DNA of 5,894 bases from Deltaproteobacteria bacterium UBA5799 (GCA_002418185.1 DIDN01000142.1:1-5894), one strand, 5' to 3'. Positions 1 through 5,545 are shown, counted from the stretch's first letter. The notes: a model not told the origin generated them from the sequence alone. Numbers and translations: made by a program.

Positions 1-120
1 GGATTTTAAATACCTGAAATCCGGGCCGTTGTCAACATATCCTGTCGACCGGCCCGGTATTCGCCTGAAATCGAGCGCCTTTACCTCTTTTCGGGCGAAC
101 GGCGCGAATACTTTAATCAT
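1..120 (-). CDS. N-terminal part of an unrecognised protein, running off the left edge
   Basis: An ATG on the minus strand (bases 120-118) opens a frame that stays open for 40 codons to the window edge. The peptide begins MIKVFAPFARKEV and continues with ALDFRRIPGR and YVDNGPDFRYLKS. Codon choice (AGG, ATA, GC-ending codons) resembles that of lptF and lptG, which favours real coding. A purine-rich AAGGAA lies about 12 bases upstream of the ATG, a weak and rather distant ribosome-binding site. The frame is also open further upstream, so the start is not certain, but hairpin repeats begin about 40 bases upstream and make an intergenic boundary near here likely. No signal peptide or membrane segment is visible in the 40 residues. 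I do not recognise the family. The gene would be divergent from lptF. A 93-codon frame on the opposite strand (29-310) is judged an antisense shadow. Confidence 0.42.
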   Translation of the reverse strand, partial: MIKVFAPFARKEVKALDFRRIPGRSTGYVDNGPDFRYLKS

Positions 121-185
121 GTTCGGGCCAGATTCCTTGCAGCTGCTTCGAATCGTATTCGGCCCTCCCACCGGGTGGAGAGGCA

Positions 186-217
186 GGGAGCGGGTGAAGA
201 GAATCTCACCCACTCCC
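186..217. repeat. Strong imperfect hairpin, first of two adjacent
   Basis: GGGAG-C-GGGTGA (186-197) pairs with TCACCC-A-CTCCC (206-217), with a single C/A mismatch, and the inner GA/TC bases extend the helix to a GAA loop. The + strand is not followed by a T-run, so this is more like a palindromic intergenic repeat than an intrinsic terminator. Just upstream, 165-180 holds a smaller, imperfect CTCCCACC/GGTGGAG inverted repeat. Confidence 0.6.
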
Positions 218-223
218 ATCGGT

Positions 224-244
224 CCCCTCCCGTCAAGGGAGGGG
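224..244. repeat. Perfect 8-bp hairpin, second of two adjacent
   Basis: CCCCTCCC (224-231) and GGGAGGGG (237-244) are perfect inverted repeats around a 5-base GTCAA loop. The downstream sequence is CGGTTTTGG, a weak T-run, so terminator activity on the + strand is possible but not needed, since no + gene ends upstream. It resembles the CCCCTCTTT hairpin downstream of aspS in its C-run/G-run design and probably belongs to the same broad class of dispersed palindromes. Confidence 0.6.
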
Positions 245-349
245 CGGTTTTGGAGATGCCCCGCTGCTTGCTGCGTGGAGATCCATTTTCGAATGGAGAG
301 CCCCTTTTAACAGATTGTCCGTAAACCGACTTTATAGTATCATTGGGAA

Positions 350-1492
350 ATGCGCTGGATCCTCAGCCGGTACATACTGCGGGAGATGTGGTCCCCGTTC
401 ATCCTGAGCCTCGTCATACTAACCGCGATTTCGCTCCTTACGAAGGCGGTCCGTATAATAGAGCTCCTGCTTGTGCAGGGCGTCGGCGGCCGGTTCATCG
501 CGTGGTTCGTGCTTTCGGTGCTGCCTTCCCTTCTCATCTACACCCTCCCGGTCGCCTTTCTCGTAGGCGTCCTCGTGGCGTTCACCAGGCTCAGTTCCGA
601 CAGCGAGCTGACCGCCATGAAGTCCTCGGGCTTAAGCCTCTACGCGGCGCTCCGCCCGGTCCTCCTTTTCGCGGCGGTAGTGTTCTCGGCGAGCCTCCTC
701 GTGACCCTTTACCTCTTCCCCTGGGGCAACCTCTCTCTCAAAAACCTCGTCTACGAGGCTTCAAAGGAAAGGTTCGTCTCCGGCCTCGAGGAGAAGACAT
801 TTTACGACAGCTTCAGGGGCTTCGTCATCTATATAGACAAGATAAACGTCAAAAGCGGCGACATGGAAGGCATATTCATCTCGGAGTCGGGCGGGGACGG
901 CGAGCCGAACCTCTTCTTCGCGGCGGGAGGAGTGTTTTCCCCGGCAACCGACCGCCAGACGGTCTATCTCAGGCTGAGCGACGGGGTAATGCACCGGAAG
1001 GCAGAGGGCGGCGGGGCCTACCACATAGCCGATTTCTCGTCATACACGCTCGAACTCGGCCTCTCGGGGCAGCCCGGGGCCGCAGGCGAGAAGCGGAATA
1101 AGGAAATGTACGCGGGCGAGCTGAGGAACAGTATAGAGCTTGCAAGGGCGTCCGGCGAAGACCCTTCACGCCACATAGTCGACCTGCACAAGAGGTTCGC
1201 CATACCCTCGTCAGTGTTCGTCTTCGCCCTCCTGGGGGTCCCGCTGGGACTTCAGAAGATAAGGGTTGCGCGCTTTACCGGCTTCTCCGTAGCCATAGGC
1301 GTGGTGCTGGTCTATTACCTCCTATCGACAGGCTTCGAGGCCCTCGGCGAGAGCGGCTCCATGAACCCGTATGTCGCGGTCTGGGCGACGGACCTCATAT
1401 TCCTCGCCGCGGGCCTTTTCGTGTTCTCGCGGACCTCGGCGGACAGGCCGGCAAACCCGCTGGCGATGCTCCGCGGAGGGAAGTCGAGATGA
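350..1492 (+). CDS. lptF: LPS export ABC transporter permease LptF
   Basis: LptF is one of the two inner-membrane permease subunits of the LptB2FG transporter, which extracts lipopolysaccharide from the inner membrane and pushes it along the LptC-LptA bridge. The 380-residue length fits the LptF/LptG (YjgP/YjgQ) family. Visible layout: membrane segments near residues 13-40, 50-78 and 100-122; a large periplasmic beta-jellyroll region at about 123-285; and three more membrane segments at about 286-301, 308-327 and 342-360. After the second segment lies the cytoplasmic coupling-helix signature SDSELTAMKSSG (84-94), which contacts the LptB ATPase. The C-terminal half begins with DLHKRFAIP (278-286), the family's conserved entry to segment four. 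The ATG at 350 has no convincing Shine-Dalgarno sequence. The gene overlaps lptG by ATGA, so the two are one operon. LptF rather than LptG is assigned from gene order and family resemblance; both belong to one fold family. Confidence 0.93.
   Translation: MRWILSRYILREMWSPFILSLVILTAISLLTKAVRIIELLLVQGVGGRFIAWFVLSVLPSLLIYTLPVAFLVGVLVAFTRLSSDSELTAMKSSGLSLYAALRPVLLFAAVVFSASLLVTLYLFPWGNLSLKNLVYEASKERFVSGLEEKTFYDSFRGFVIYIDKINVKSGDMEGIFISESGGDGEPNLFFAAGGVFSPATDRQTVYLRLSDGVMHRKAEGGGAYHIADFSSYTLELGLSGQPGAAGEKRNKEMYAGELRNSIELARASGEDPSRHIVDLHKRFAIPSSVFVFALLGVPLGLQKIRVARFTGFSVAIGVVLVYYLLSTGFEALGESGSMNPYVAVWATDLIFLAAGLFVFSRTSADRPANPLAMLRGGKSR
1475..1480 (+). promoter_or_regulatory. Ribosome-binding site of lptG inside the lptF end
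   Basis: GGAGGG lies 8 bases before the lptG ATG at 1489, inside the last codons of lptF. Together with the ATGA stop/start overlap this indicates coupled translation, keeping the two permease subunits in step, and it fixes the lptG start. Confidence 0.75.
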
Positions 1493-2562
1493 AGGTGCTC
1501 CAGAGATACCTGCTTCAAGAGTTCCTGAAGCTCGCGGCCATTGCAGCGGCGGGCTTCGTTGTCCTCTTCATCACGGTAGACATTTTCGAGAACATGGACA
1601 AATTCATGGAGCACAAAGTCCCGCTCGTTCCCGCAGCCGGGTTCTTCATCTACAAGATACCCTTCATAATAGGCCAGGTCCTGCCGGTCGCGCTCCTTGT
1701 GGCTACTTTCGTCTCCCTCGGCCTCCTCTCAAGGCACGGAGAGATGACGGCTGTCAGAGCCGGCGGCGTCAGGGTGCTGCGGGCCGTGGCCCCGCTGCTT
1801 GCGGCAGGGCTCGTCGCAAGCGCGGGCGTGATACTCATGAACGAATACGTAACCCCGTCCGCCATGAAAAAGGCCGACTCTTTCAGGCAGAGGTGGCTCG
1901 GAGAGCAGGAAGGCACCTTCGGCAGGGAGGGCCTCTGGATAAAGACCTCCGAGGGCATTCTTAACGCGAAGAACATGGACCCGGACGGAAGCCGCCTGCA
2001 CGGAGTCACCTATTACTTCATCGAGAGGCCCTTTACGCCCACGGGCCGGGCGCATTCAAGGATTGCTGCATGGCAGGGGAGCGCCTGGGCCGCCGAGGAA
2101 GCGACCGTCTGGGAATTCACCCCCGGGGGCGAGGCCCGAAAGAGCGAGAGGGCAAGCTTCATCCTCCCCGGGCTCGCGGAACCGGACGAGATGATGAACA
2201 TGGAGAGCTTCCAGCGGAACATGGGCTTCGTGGACCTCAGGGAATACATAAAGGACCTCGAAAAGGAGGGCTACGAGGCCACGCGCTTCAAGACCGACCT
2301 CTGGAGCAAGCTCTCGTTCCCGCTCGTCAACTTCATAATGGTGCTCGTCGGAATACCCTTCGCCCTCAGGACTGGCCGGCAGAGCGGCATTGCAGCCGGG
2401 ATAGGCTTGAGCATCGTGATCGCCTTCAGCTACTGGGGGGTGTACGCGATAACGAGGTCGCTCGGCCAGAGCCAGCTCGTGCCGCCCTTCCTCGCGGCCT
2501 TTTTCCCGGACATACTGTTCGTCGCGGTGGGAGCGCTGATGATCGGGTATGTGAGGGAGTAG
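1489..2562 (+). CDS. lptG: LPS export ABC transporter permease LptG
   Basis: LptG is the partner permease of LptF in the lipopolysaccharide exporter LptB2FGC. The 357-residue protein has the typical layout: membrane segments at about residues 13-32, 54-80 and 98-117; a periplasmic jellyroll domain at about 118-270; and segments at about 274-293, 299-322 and 331-354. The coupling-helix motif SRHGEMTAVRAGG (81-93) is clear. The conserved LREYIKDLEKEGYEA stretch (250-264), followed by DLWSKLSFPLVNF (270-282), is diagnostic of the family just before segment four, and GIPFALRTGR (288-297) follows it. The start is fixed by a good ribosome-binding site and by the 4-base overlap with lptF. The gene ends with TAG at 2560-2562, facing the minus-strand AbiV gene. 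No T-rich terminator is seen in the 51-bp gap. Nothing appears truncated or broken. Confidence 0.93.
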   Translation: MKVLQRYLLQEFLKLAAIAAAGFVVLFITVDIFENMDKFMEHKVPLVPAAGFFIYKIPFIIGQVLPVALLVATFVSLGLLSRHGEMTAVRAGGVRVLRAVAPLLAAGLVASAGVILMNEYVTPSAMKKADSFRQRWLGEQEGTFGREGLWIKTSEGILNAKNMDPDGSRLHGVTYYFIERPFTPTGRAHSRIAAWQGSAWAAEEATVWEFTPGGEARKSERASFILPGLAEPDEMMNMESFQRNMGFVDLREYIKDLEKEGYEATRFKTDLWSKLSFPLVNFIMVLVGIPFALRTGRQSGIAAGIGLSIVIAFSYWGVYAITRSLGQSQLVPPFLAAFFPDILFVAVGALMIGYVRE

Positions 2563-2579
2563 GGGGTGAAATTTATTGT

Positions 2580-2594
2580 GGTGCGCACAGCGCA
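2580..2594. repeat. Palindromic repeat, copy 1 (TGCGCTGTGCGCACC family)
   Basis: GGTGCGCACAGCGCA is the exact reverse complement of 15 bases at 3476-3490, and its core recurs at 3594-3611. It contains a TGCGC-ACA-GCGCA hairpin. It lies in the gap between the convergent lptG and AbiV stop codons. It is not followed by a T-run, so it is better described as a REP-like dispersed palindrome than a terminator. Confidence 0.7.
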
Positions 2595-2613
2595 AACTAT
2601 GGGACCTGCCATC

Positions 2614-3150
2614 TTATTTCATGAATGATTTCGACCCAATCCGCTCAGTCAAGACCTCCATCAATGAAATATCATTTATTTCTTTCCGAACGGAATCAAT
2701 AATTTTACTGACATGCTCTTTGGTAAAAAAGTTTTCTGGCTCCTGCGGTTTATATCCGTCTAAATAGTCAACATACAATGCCTCCATTCGTGTTTTATGA
2801 TATTCCTTGCCGTCAGAAGGGTTGTATTCGATAGTCATATTGTCCAATACGAATTTACGAAAATTATAAGCTGATTTTATTTCATGTTTTTTAAAAGCCT
2901 CCTCCATTTCCGAATTTGAAACCATATCATTAAAGAAATCTGCAACTATTTGCGATTTACCAATTTCTTCTATTGCGAAAAGGGCCAAAGCCATAGCACG
3001 TGCATACCGACAGTTCTCGCAAAGTAGTTCGGCTTCATCAGCCAAATCAGAGGCATTCTTTAAGCACGCCCTGTAGAGTTTCAGTATATTATCCCAGTGC
3101 TTTACCTTAAGACTGCCGTCTTCTGATTGTTGCTTCTTTTTTGTTTTCAT
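2614..3150 (-). CDS. AbiV-family abortive infection protein
   Basis: The 178-residue soluble alpha-helical protein resembles the AbiV family, named for a lactococcal abortive-infection phage-resistance protein and placed with HEPN-like folds. The best signature is the helix pair LYRACLKNASDLADEAELL (25-43) followed by RYARAMALALFAIEEIGKS (48-66), matching the family's pattern of an Arg-Tyr-Ala helix ending in Glu-Glu-x-Gly-Lys. A second familiar block is YHKTRMEALYVDYLDG (117-132). I see no obvious canonical RX4-6H HEPN ribonuclease motif. The frame opens 18 codons further upstream at 3204, but that ATG sits inside a GC palindrome and the added peptide looks like translated repeat, so the Met at 3150 followed by a Lys-rich start is preferred. 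Neither start has a strong ribosome-binding site. Base composition is AT-rich (about 38% GC on sampled lines, against about 60-70% in neighbours), pointing to horizontal acquisition. It is alone, without an obvious partner gene. Confidence 0.8.
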   Translation of the reverse strand: MKTKKKQQSEDGSLKVKHWDNILKLYRACLKNASDLADEAELLCENCRYARAMALALFAIEEIGKSQIVADFFNDMVSNSEMEEAFKKHEIKSAYNFRKFVLDNMTIEYNPSDGKEYHKTRMEALYVDYLDGYKPQEPENFFTKEHVSKIIDSVRKEINDISLMEVLTERIGSKSFMK

Positions 3151-3185
3151 AACGAACCAATGTAGCACTGCGGGTTGGTTAGCCG

Positions 3186-3202
3186 GGTGGGCACCGCCCA
3201 CC
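3186..3202 (+). repeat. GGTGGGC-ACC-GCCCACC hairpin upstream of AbiV
   Basis: A perfect 7-bp stem with a 3-base loop is followed on the + strand by ATTTTTC, so it superficially resembles an intrinsic terminator for + transcription. There is no + gene close upstream, and the design (7-bp stem, 3-base loop, GGTG at one end) parallels the GGTGCGC-TGT-GCGCACC palindrome at 3474-3490. It is most simply a variant member of the same class of REP-like repeats. An inverted pair AACCAA (3155-3160) and TTGGTT (3175-3180) lies between it and AbiV. Confidence 0.6.
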
Positions 3203-3296
3203 ATTTTTCATCATTCCGAGGTGTAAGGCCACCGAATAATCTCGTATTCAAGCGCCGTAGTGAAAAAACCTTTTAACGCGCTGCCGCGCTCTTTTT

Positions 3297-3431
3297 GGGC
3301 ATAAGGCTCCGCGCACTTTCCGCCTCCTTCCTCCGGGCTCGGCCCTTAAGTCGCTCGGCCTTTGGCCTCGCTCCTGCCGCCTCGCCTCGCCCGCCCCGCC
3401 TCCATCCCTATGTTCGCTCCGCCTTATGCCC
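3297..3431. repeat. C/T-skewed block bounded by an 11-nt inverted repeat
   Basis: GGGCATAAGGC (3297-3307) recurs as its perfect reverse complement GCCTTATGCCC (3421-3431). The 113 bases between them are strongly strand-asymmetric: only about five A residues on the + strand, with many CCTCGC/CCGCC runs and a small GGCC-TTT-GGCC palindrome (3357-3367). The minus strand carries closely spaced G-runs (complement of about 3377-3403), giving weak G-quadruplex potential. I do not recognise the element. It could be a non-autonomous repeat or degenerate low-complexity DNA. Confidence 0.5.
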
Positions 3432-3511
3432 CGGGTGGTTTGAAATACAAAAAAAACAGCCTCAATATACAAGGGTGCGCTGTGCGCACCGCTCATATTA
3501 ATCACCATGAG

Positions 3512-3540
3512 ATTGCTTCGGGGCTTTCGCCCCTCGCAAT
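3512..3540. repeat. ATTGC-GGGGC / GCCCC-GCAAT hairpin repeat
   Basis: ATTGC (3512-3516) pairs with GCAAT (3536-3540), and GGGGC (3520-3524) pairs with GCCCC (3529-3533), leaving a TTTC loop. The flanks GAG before and GAC after fit a dispersed repeat of the type GAGATTGCTTCG...TCGCAATGAC that I recall as common between genes in many bacterial genomes. It has no T-run and no coding content. Confidence 0.6.
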
Positions 3541-3554
3541 GACTACCCGCAATA

Positions 3555-3575
3555 TCCCCCTTTTCTAAAGGGGGA
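3555..3575. repeat. TCCCCCTTT-TCT-AAAGGGGGA hairpin
   Basis: A perfect 9-bp stem with a 3-base loop, followed by CGGAGGGGGATTT, which partly repeats the GGGGGA arm. This is again a dispersed palindrome type. It is not followed by a T-run that would support termination of either neighbouring gene. Confidence 0.6.
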
Positions 3576-3627
3576 CGGAGGGGGATTTGTAATGGGCGCA
3601 CAGCGCACCCTACAAGATAATCTCCCC

Positions 3628-3652
3628 CTCCCCTCTTTAAAAAAGAGGGGAG
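3628..3652 (-). terminator. Hairpin just after aspS; possible terminator or repeat
   Basis: CTCCCCTCTTT (3628-3638) and AAAGAGGGGAG (3642-3652) form a perfect 11-bp stem with a 3-base loop, 6 bases beyond the aspS stop codon. The position suits transcript termination. However, the sequence following it in the aspS direction is GGGGAGATTATCTT, without a T-run, so a classical intrinsic terminator is not demonstrated. It may instead be a palindrome of the same style as the hairpin at 224-244. Confidence 0.4.
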
Positions 3653-3658
3653 TTTCTC

Positions 3659-5458
3659 CTACGCCCCGGTCTTCTCCGCCTGCCTCTTGGCTACTCTTAT
3701 AAATAGCTCGTCCAATTGTTTCTGGTCCACAACCGACGGCGCGTCGCTCATCAAGTCCGTGCCCTTCTGGGTCTTGGGGAAGGCTATGACGTCGCGGATG
3801 GACTCCGAGCCGGTCATTATGGCGAGTATCCTGTCGAGGCCGAAGGCTATGCCGCCGTGCGGGGGCGTGCCGAACTTCAATGCCTCCAAAAGGAAGCCGA
3901 ACCTTGCCTTGGCCTCTTCCTCGGCTATGCCGAGCATCTTGAATACACGGGCCTGCACGTCGCTCCTGTGTATCCTTATCGAGCCGCCGCCTATTTCGCT
4001 CCCGTTCAATACGAGGTCGTATGCCTTTGCCCGGACGCTCAGGGGCGCGCTCTCCATCCTTTCGACGTCCTCGTCCATGGGAGAGGTGAAGGGATGGTGC
4101 ACAGCCACATACCTCTTCTCCGCCTCGTCGTACTCGAACATGGGGAAGTCGGTCACCCAGACAAAGCTCGTGCCCTCCCTCGGGATAAGGCCGAGCCTTC
4201 CGCCTATGTTGAGCCTCAGGCGGCCAAGTACGGTATTCGCAATAGTCGGCCTGTCGGCCCCGAAAAGGAGGAGGTCGCCTGTTGCCGCGCCCGTTGCCTT
4301 TGCTATGCCCTCCTTCTCAGCGTCGCTAAGGAACTTGGCGATGGGCGACTGCCAGCCCTCTTCCGTAAGTTTCACCCACGCAAGCCCCTTTGCGCCGAAC
4401 GAGACGGCGAACTCGGTGAGGTCGTCGAGGTCTTTCCTCGAAAACGAGGCCCCGCCCTTTACGCAGAGCGCCTTTACGACCCCGCCCTTTGAGACCGCGT
4501 CCGAAAAGACCTTGAAGCCCGAGCCCGCGAGGAGCCCCGAGAGGTCGACGAGCTCAAGGCCGAACCTCACGTCAGGGTTGTCCACCCCGTATCTGCCTAC
4601 GGCCTCCGGATATGCGAGCCTCGGGAAAGGCGGCTTGAGCTCCACTCCCGCCTCCTTGAATATCCGCACCATGAGCCCTTCCATGAGGGACATGACATCT
4701 TCCCTGTCCACGAAGCTCATCTCCGCGTCTATCTGCGTGAACTCGGGCTGGCGGTCAGCGCGGAGGTCCTCGTCCCTGAAGCACTTGACTATCTGGAAGT
4801 ACCTGTCAAAGCCGGATATCATGAGTATCTGCTTGAAGAGCTGCGGCGACTGCGGCAGGGCGAAGAAGCTCCCGGGGCTCAATCTGCTCGGGACGAGGAA
4901 GTCCCTTGCGCCCTCGGGGGTGCTCTTCGTAAGGACCGGGGTCTCCATCTCGATGAAGCCGTTCTCCGCGAGGTAGTTCCTCGCGGCCATCGCCACCCTG
5001 TGCCTGAGGACGAGCTTTTTCTGGAGCTCGGGCCTCCGTAGGTCGAGGTACCTGTAAGCGAGCCTCGTCGTCTCGGATACGTCGGTATCGTCCTCTATCA
5101 TGAAGGGCAGCGTCTCTGAGTCGTTAAGTATCTTAAGCTCGTGCACCTCGACCTCGACCTCTCCTGTCGGGATGTTCGGGTTATCGGTCCCCTCCGGGCG
5201 CTTTCTTACAAGGCCCTCGATTGCCAGCACGAACTCGTTCCTCAGGTTGTGCGCCCTCTTATGCACCTCGTTCGGGCTATCGGGGCTGAAGACTAGCTGC
5301 ACTATGCCTGCCCTGTCCCTCAGGTCTATGAAAACAAGCCCGCCGTGGTCCCTCCTCCTCTGGACCCAGCCCATCAGGCAGGCCTTTTTCCCTATGTCAT
5401 CCCTGGTGAGGTCCCCGCAGTAGGAGCTCCTCCTCCAGCCACCCATTTTCTCAAACAA
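3659..5458 (-). CDS. aspS: Aspartyl-tRNA synthetase (probably non-discriminating)
   Basis: This class IIb synthetase attaches aspartate to tRNA-Asp in the cytoplasm. From the TTG at 5458 it is 599 residues, the normal bacterial length. Order of domains: N-terminal OB-fold anticodon domain (about 1-125) with GWVQRRRDHGGLVFIDLRD; catalytic core with motif 1 near FIEMETPVLTKS (168-179), LPQSPQLFKQ (201-210), motif 2 FRDEDLRADRQPEFTQID (227-244) and motif 3 GIAFGLDR (536-543); and a bacterial-type GAD insertion domain in between. His at residue 38 (RRDHGG) and Gly at residue 90 (RPEGTDN) match the pair associated with enzymes that also charge tRNA-Asn, where E. coli has Leu and Lys. The frame stays open to 5617, but the extra residues lack family similarity. 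The TTG is chosen because AAGGAGGT stands 7 bases before it; the ATG at 5446, four codons in, is the alternative (595 residues). All catalytic motifs are intact. Confidence 0.95.
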   Translation of the reverse strand: MFEKMGGWRRSSYCGDLTRDDIGKKACLMGWVQRRRDHGGLVFIDLRDRAGIVQLVFSPDSPNEVHKRAHNLRNEFVLAIEGLVRKRPEGTDNPNIPTGEVEVEVHELKILNDSETLPFMIEDDTDVSETTRLAYRYLDLRRPELQKKLVLRHRVAMAARNYLAENGFIEMETPVLTKSTPEGARDFLVPSRLSPGSFFALPQSPQLFKQILMISGFDRYFQIVKCFRDEDLRADRQPEFTQIDAEMSFVDREDVMSLMEGLMVRIFKEAGVELKPPFPRLAYPEAVGRYGVDNPDVRFGLELVDLSGLLAGSGFKVFSDAVSKGGVVKALCVKGGASFSRKDLDDLTEFAVSFGAKGLAWVKLTEEGWQSPIAKFLSDAEKEGIAKATGAATGDLLLFGADRPTIANTVLGRLRLNIGGRLGLIPREGTSFVWVTDFPMFEYDEAEKRYVAVHHPFTSPMDEDVERMESAPLSVRAKAYDLVLNGSEIGGGSIRIHRSDVQARVFKMLGIAEEEAKARFGFLLEALKFGTPPHGGIAFGLDRILAIMTGSESIRDVIAFPKTQKGTDLMSDAPSVVDQKQLDELFIRVAKRQAEKTGA

Positions 5459-5465
5459 ACCGAAT

Positions 5466-5473
5466 ACCTCCTT
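5466..5473 (-). promoter_or_regulatory. Ribosome-binding site that decides the aspS start
   Basis: On the minus strand AAGGAGGT is a full Shine-Dalgarno match. It is 7 bases from TTG (5458-5456) but 19 bases from the first ATG (5446-5444), so initiation at TTG is favoured. Confidence 0.7.
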
Positions 5474-5515
5474 CAAACAGTTGTAAATACGGTTTTCCGG
5501 GCTATCATATACTGT

Positions 5516-5545
5516 ATAATAAATAGCAACCGTTCCAAAAGACAA
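5516..5545 (-). promoter_or_regulatory. Candidate aspS promoter
   Basis: Reading the minus strand, TTGTCT (5545-5540) and TATTAT (5521-5516) are 18 bases apart in an AT-rich stretch that contrasts with the GC-rich flanks. Transcription would start near 5509, leaving a leader of about 50 bases before the TTG start. A small dyad TATAC-T-GTATA (5508-5518) overlaps the -10 area. The boxes are only moderate matches to consensus. Confidence 0.35.

Larger units (their letters stand above)
121..349. other. Divergent intergenic region with hairpin repeats
   Basis: This is the space between the minus-strand partial gene and lptF. Positions 160-250 are filled with GC-rich inverted repeats (listed separately). 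The remaining DNA (250-349) shows no convincing gene. A TATAGT hexamer at 333-338 could be a -10 box for lptF, but no good -35 element sits 16-18 bases upstream (the nearest match, TTAACA at 307-312, gives a 20-base spacer). If that box is used, transcription would begin around 345, only a few bases before the lptF start codon. Confidence 0.5.
3472..3611. repeat. 140-bp module with perfect 16-nt terminal inverted repeats
   Basis: AGGGTGCGCTGTGCGC at 3472-3487 is the perfect reverse complement of GCGCACAGCGCACCCT at 3596-3611. Each end is itself palindromic (GGTGCGC-TGT-GCGCACC at 3474-3490; a slightly altered GGGCGC-ACA-GCGCACCC at 3594-3610). Inside are two further unrelated hairpins (3512-3540 and 3555-3575). 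The arrangement could be a small non-autonomous mobile element, or two REP-like palindromes in opposite orientation with other repeats between them. No transposase-coding capacity and no clear target-site duplication are visible. Confidence 0.5.
3151..3658. other. Repeat-rich intergenic region, no convincing gene
   Basis: About 500 bases separate AbiV from the aspS stop codon. Open frames here (3295-3501, 3362-3568 and 3248-3601) have low-complexity translations rich in Arg, Pro and Gly and pass through palindromes, so I do not call them genes. The region contains at least six inverted-repeat structures, described individually. Position 3205-3296 holds little else besides a short CGCG-CTGC-CGCG hairpin (3277-3288), followed on the + strand by CTCTTTTT. 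Confidence 0.6.

Noticed and set aside
29..310. 93-codon + frame before lptF
   Set aside because: Its non-ATG-supported start lacks a ribosome-binding site, it crosses the hairpin cluster, and the opposite strand offers a better coding frame at 1-120.
343..1101. 252-codon + frame overlapping lptF in another phase
   Set aside because: Arg/Pro/Gly-rich translation with no family signature, fully overlapped by lptF, which has clear motifs.
3186..3209. Intrinsic terminator on the + strand (hairpin plus T-run)
   Set aside because: The nearest + gene ends over 600 bases upstream with an opposing gene in between; the hairpin matches the local repeat style, so the T-run is probably coincidental.
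3248..3601. 117-codon minus-strand frame between aspS and AbiV
   Set aside because: It runs through four separate palindromic repeats and a low-complexity tract; the translation looks like translated repeats.
3472..3611. CRISPR array
   Set aside because: The repeats are inverted rather than direct, are not regularly spaced, and there are no spacer units.
3687..4976. Long + strand open frame of 429 codons, and another at 3716-4492, opposite aspS
   Set aside because: They lie antisense to a clearly conserved synthetase; the translations are Ser/Pro/Arg-rich with no recognisable motif and are by-products of codon bias.
5508..5530. Possible LexA/SOS box around CTGTATAATAAATAGC, and a + strand TATAAT at 5515-5520
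   Set aside because: The right half-site lacks the required ACAG, and the + strand TATAAT has no -35 at suitable spacing.
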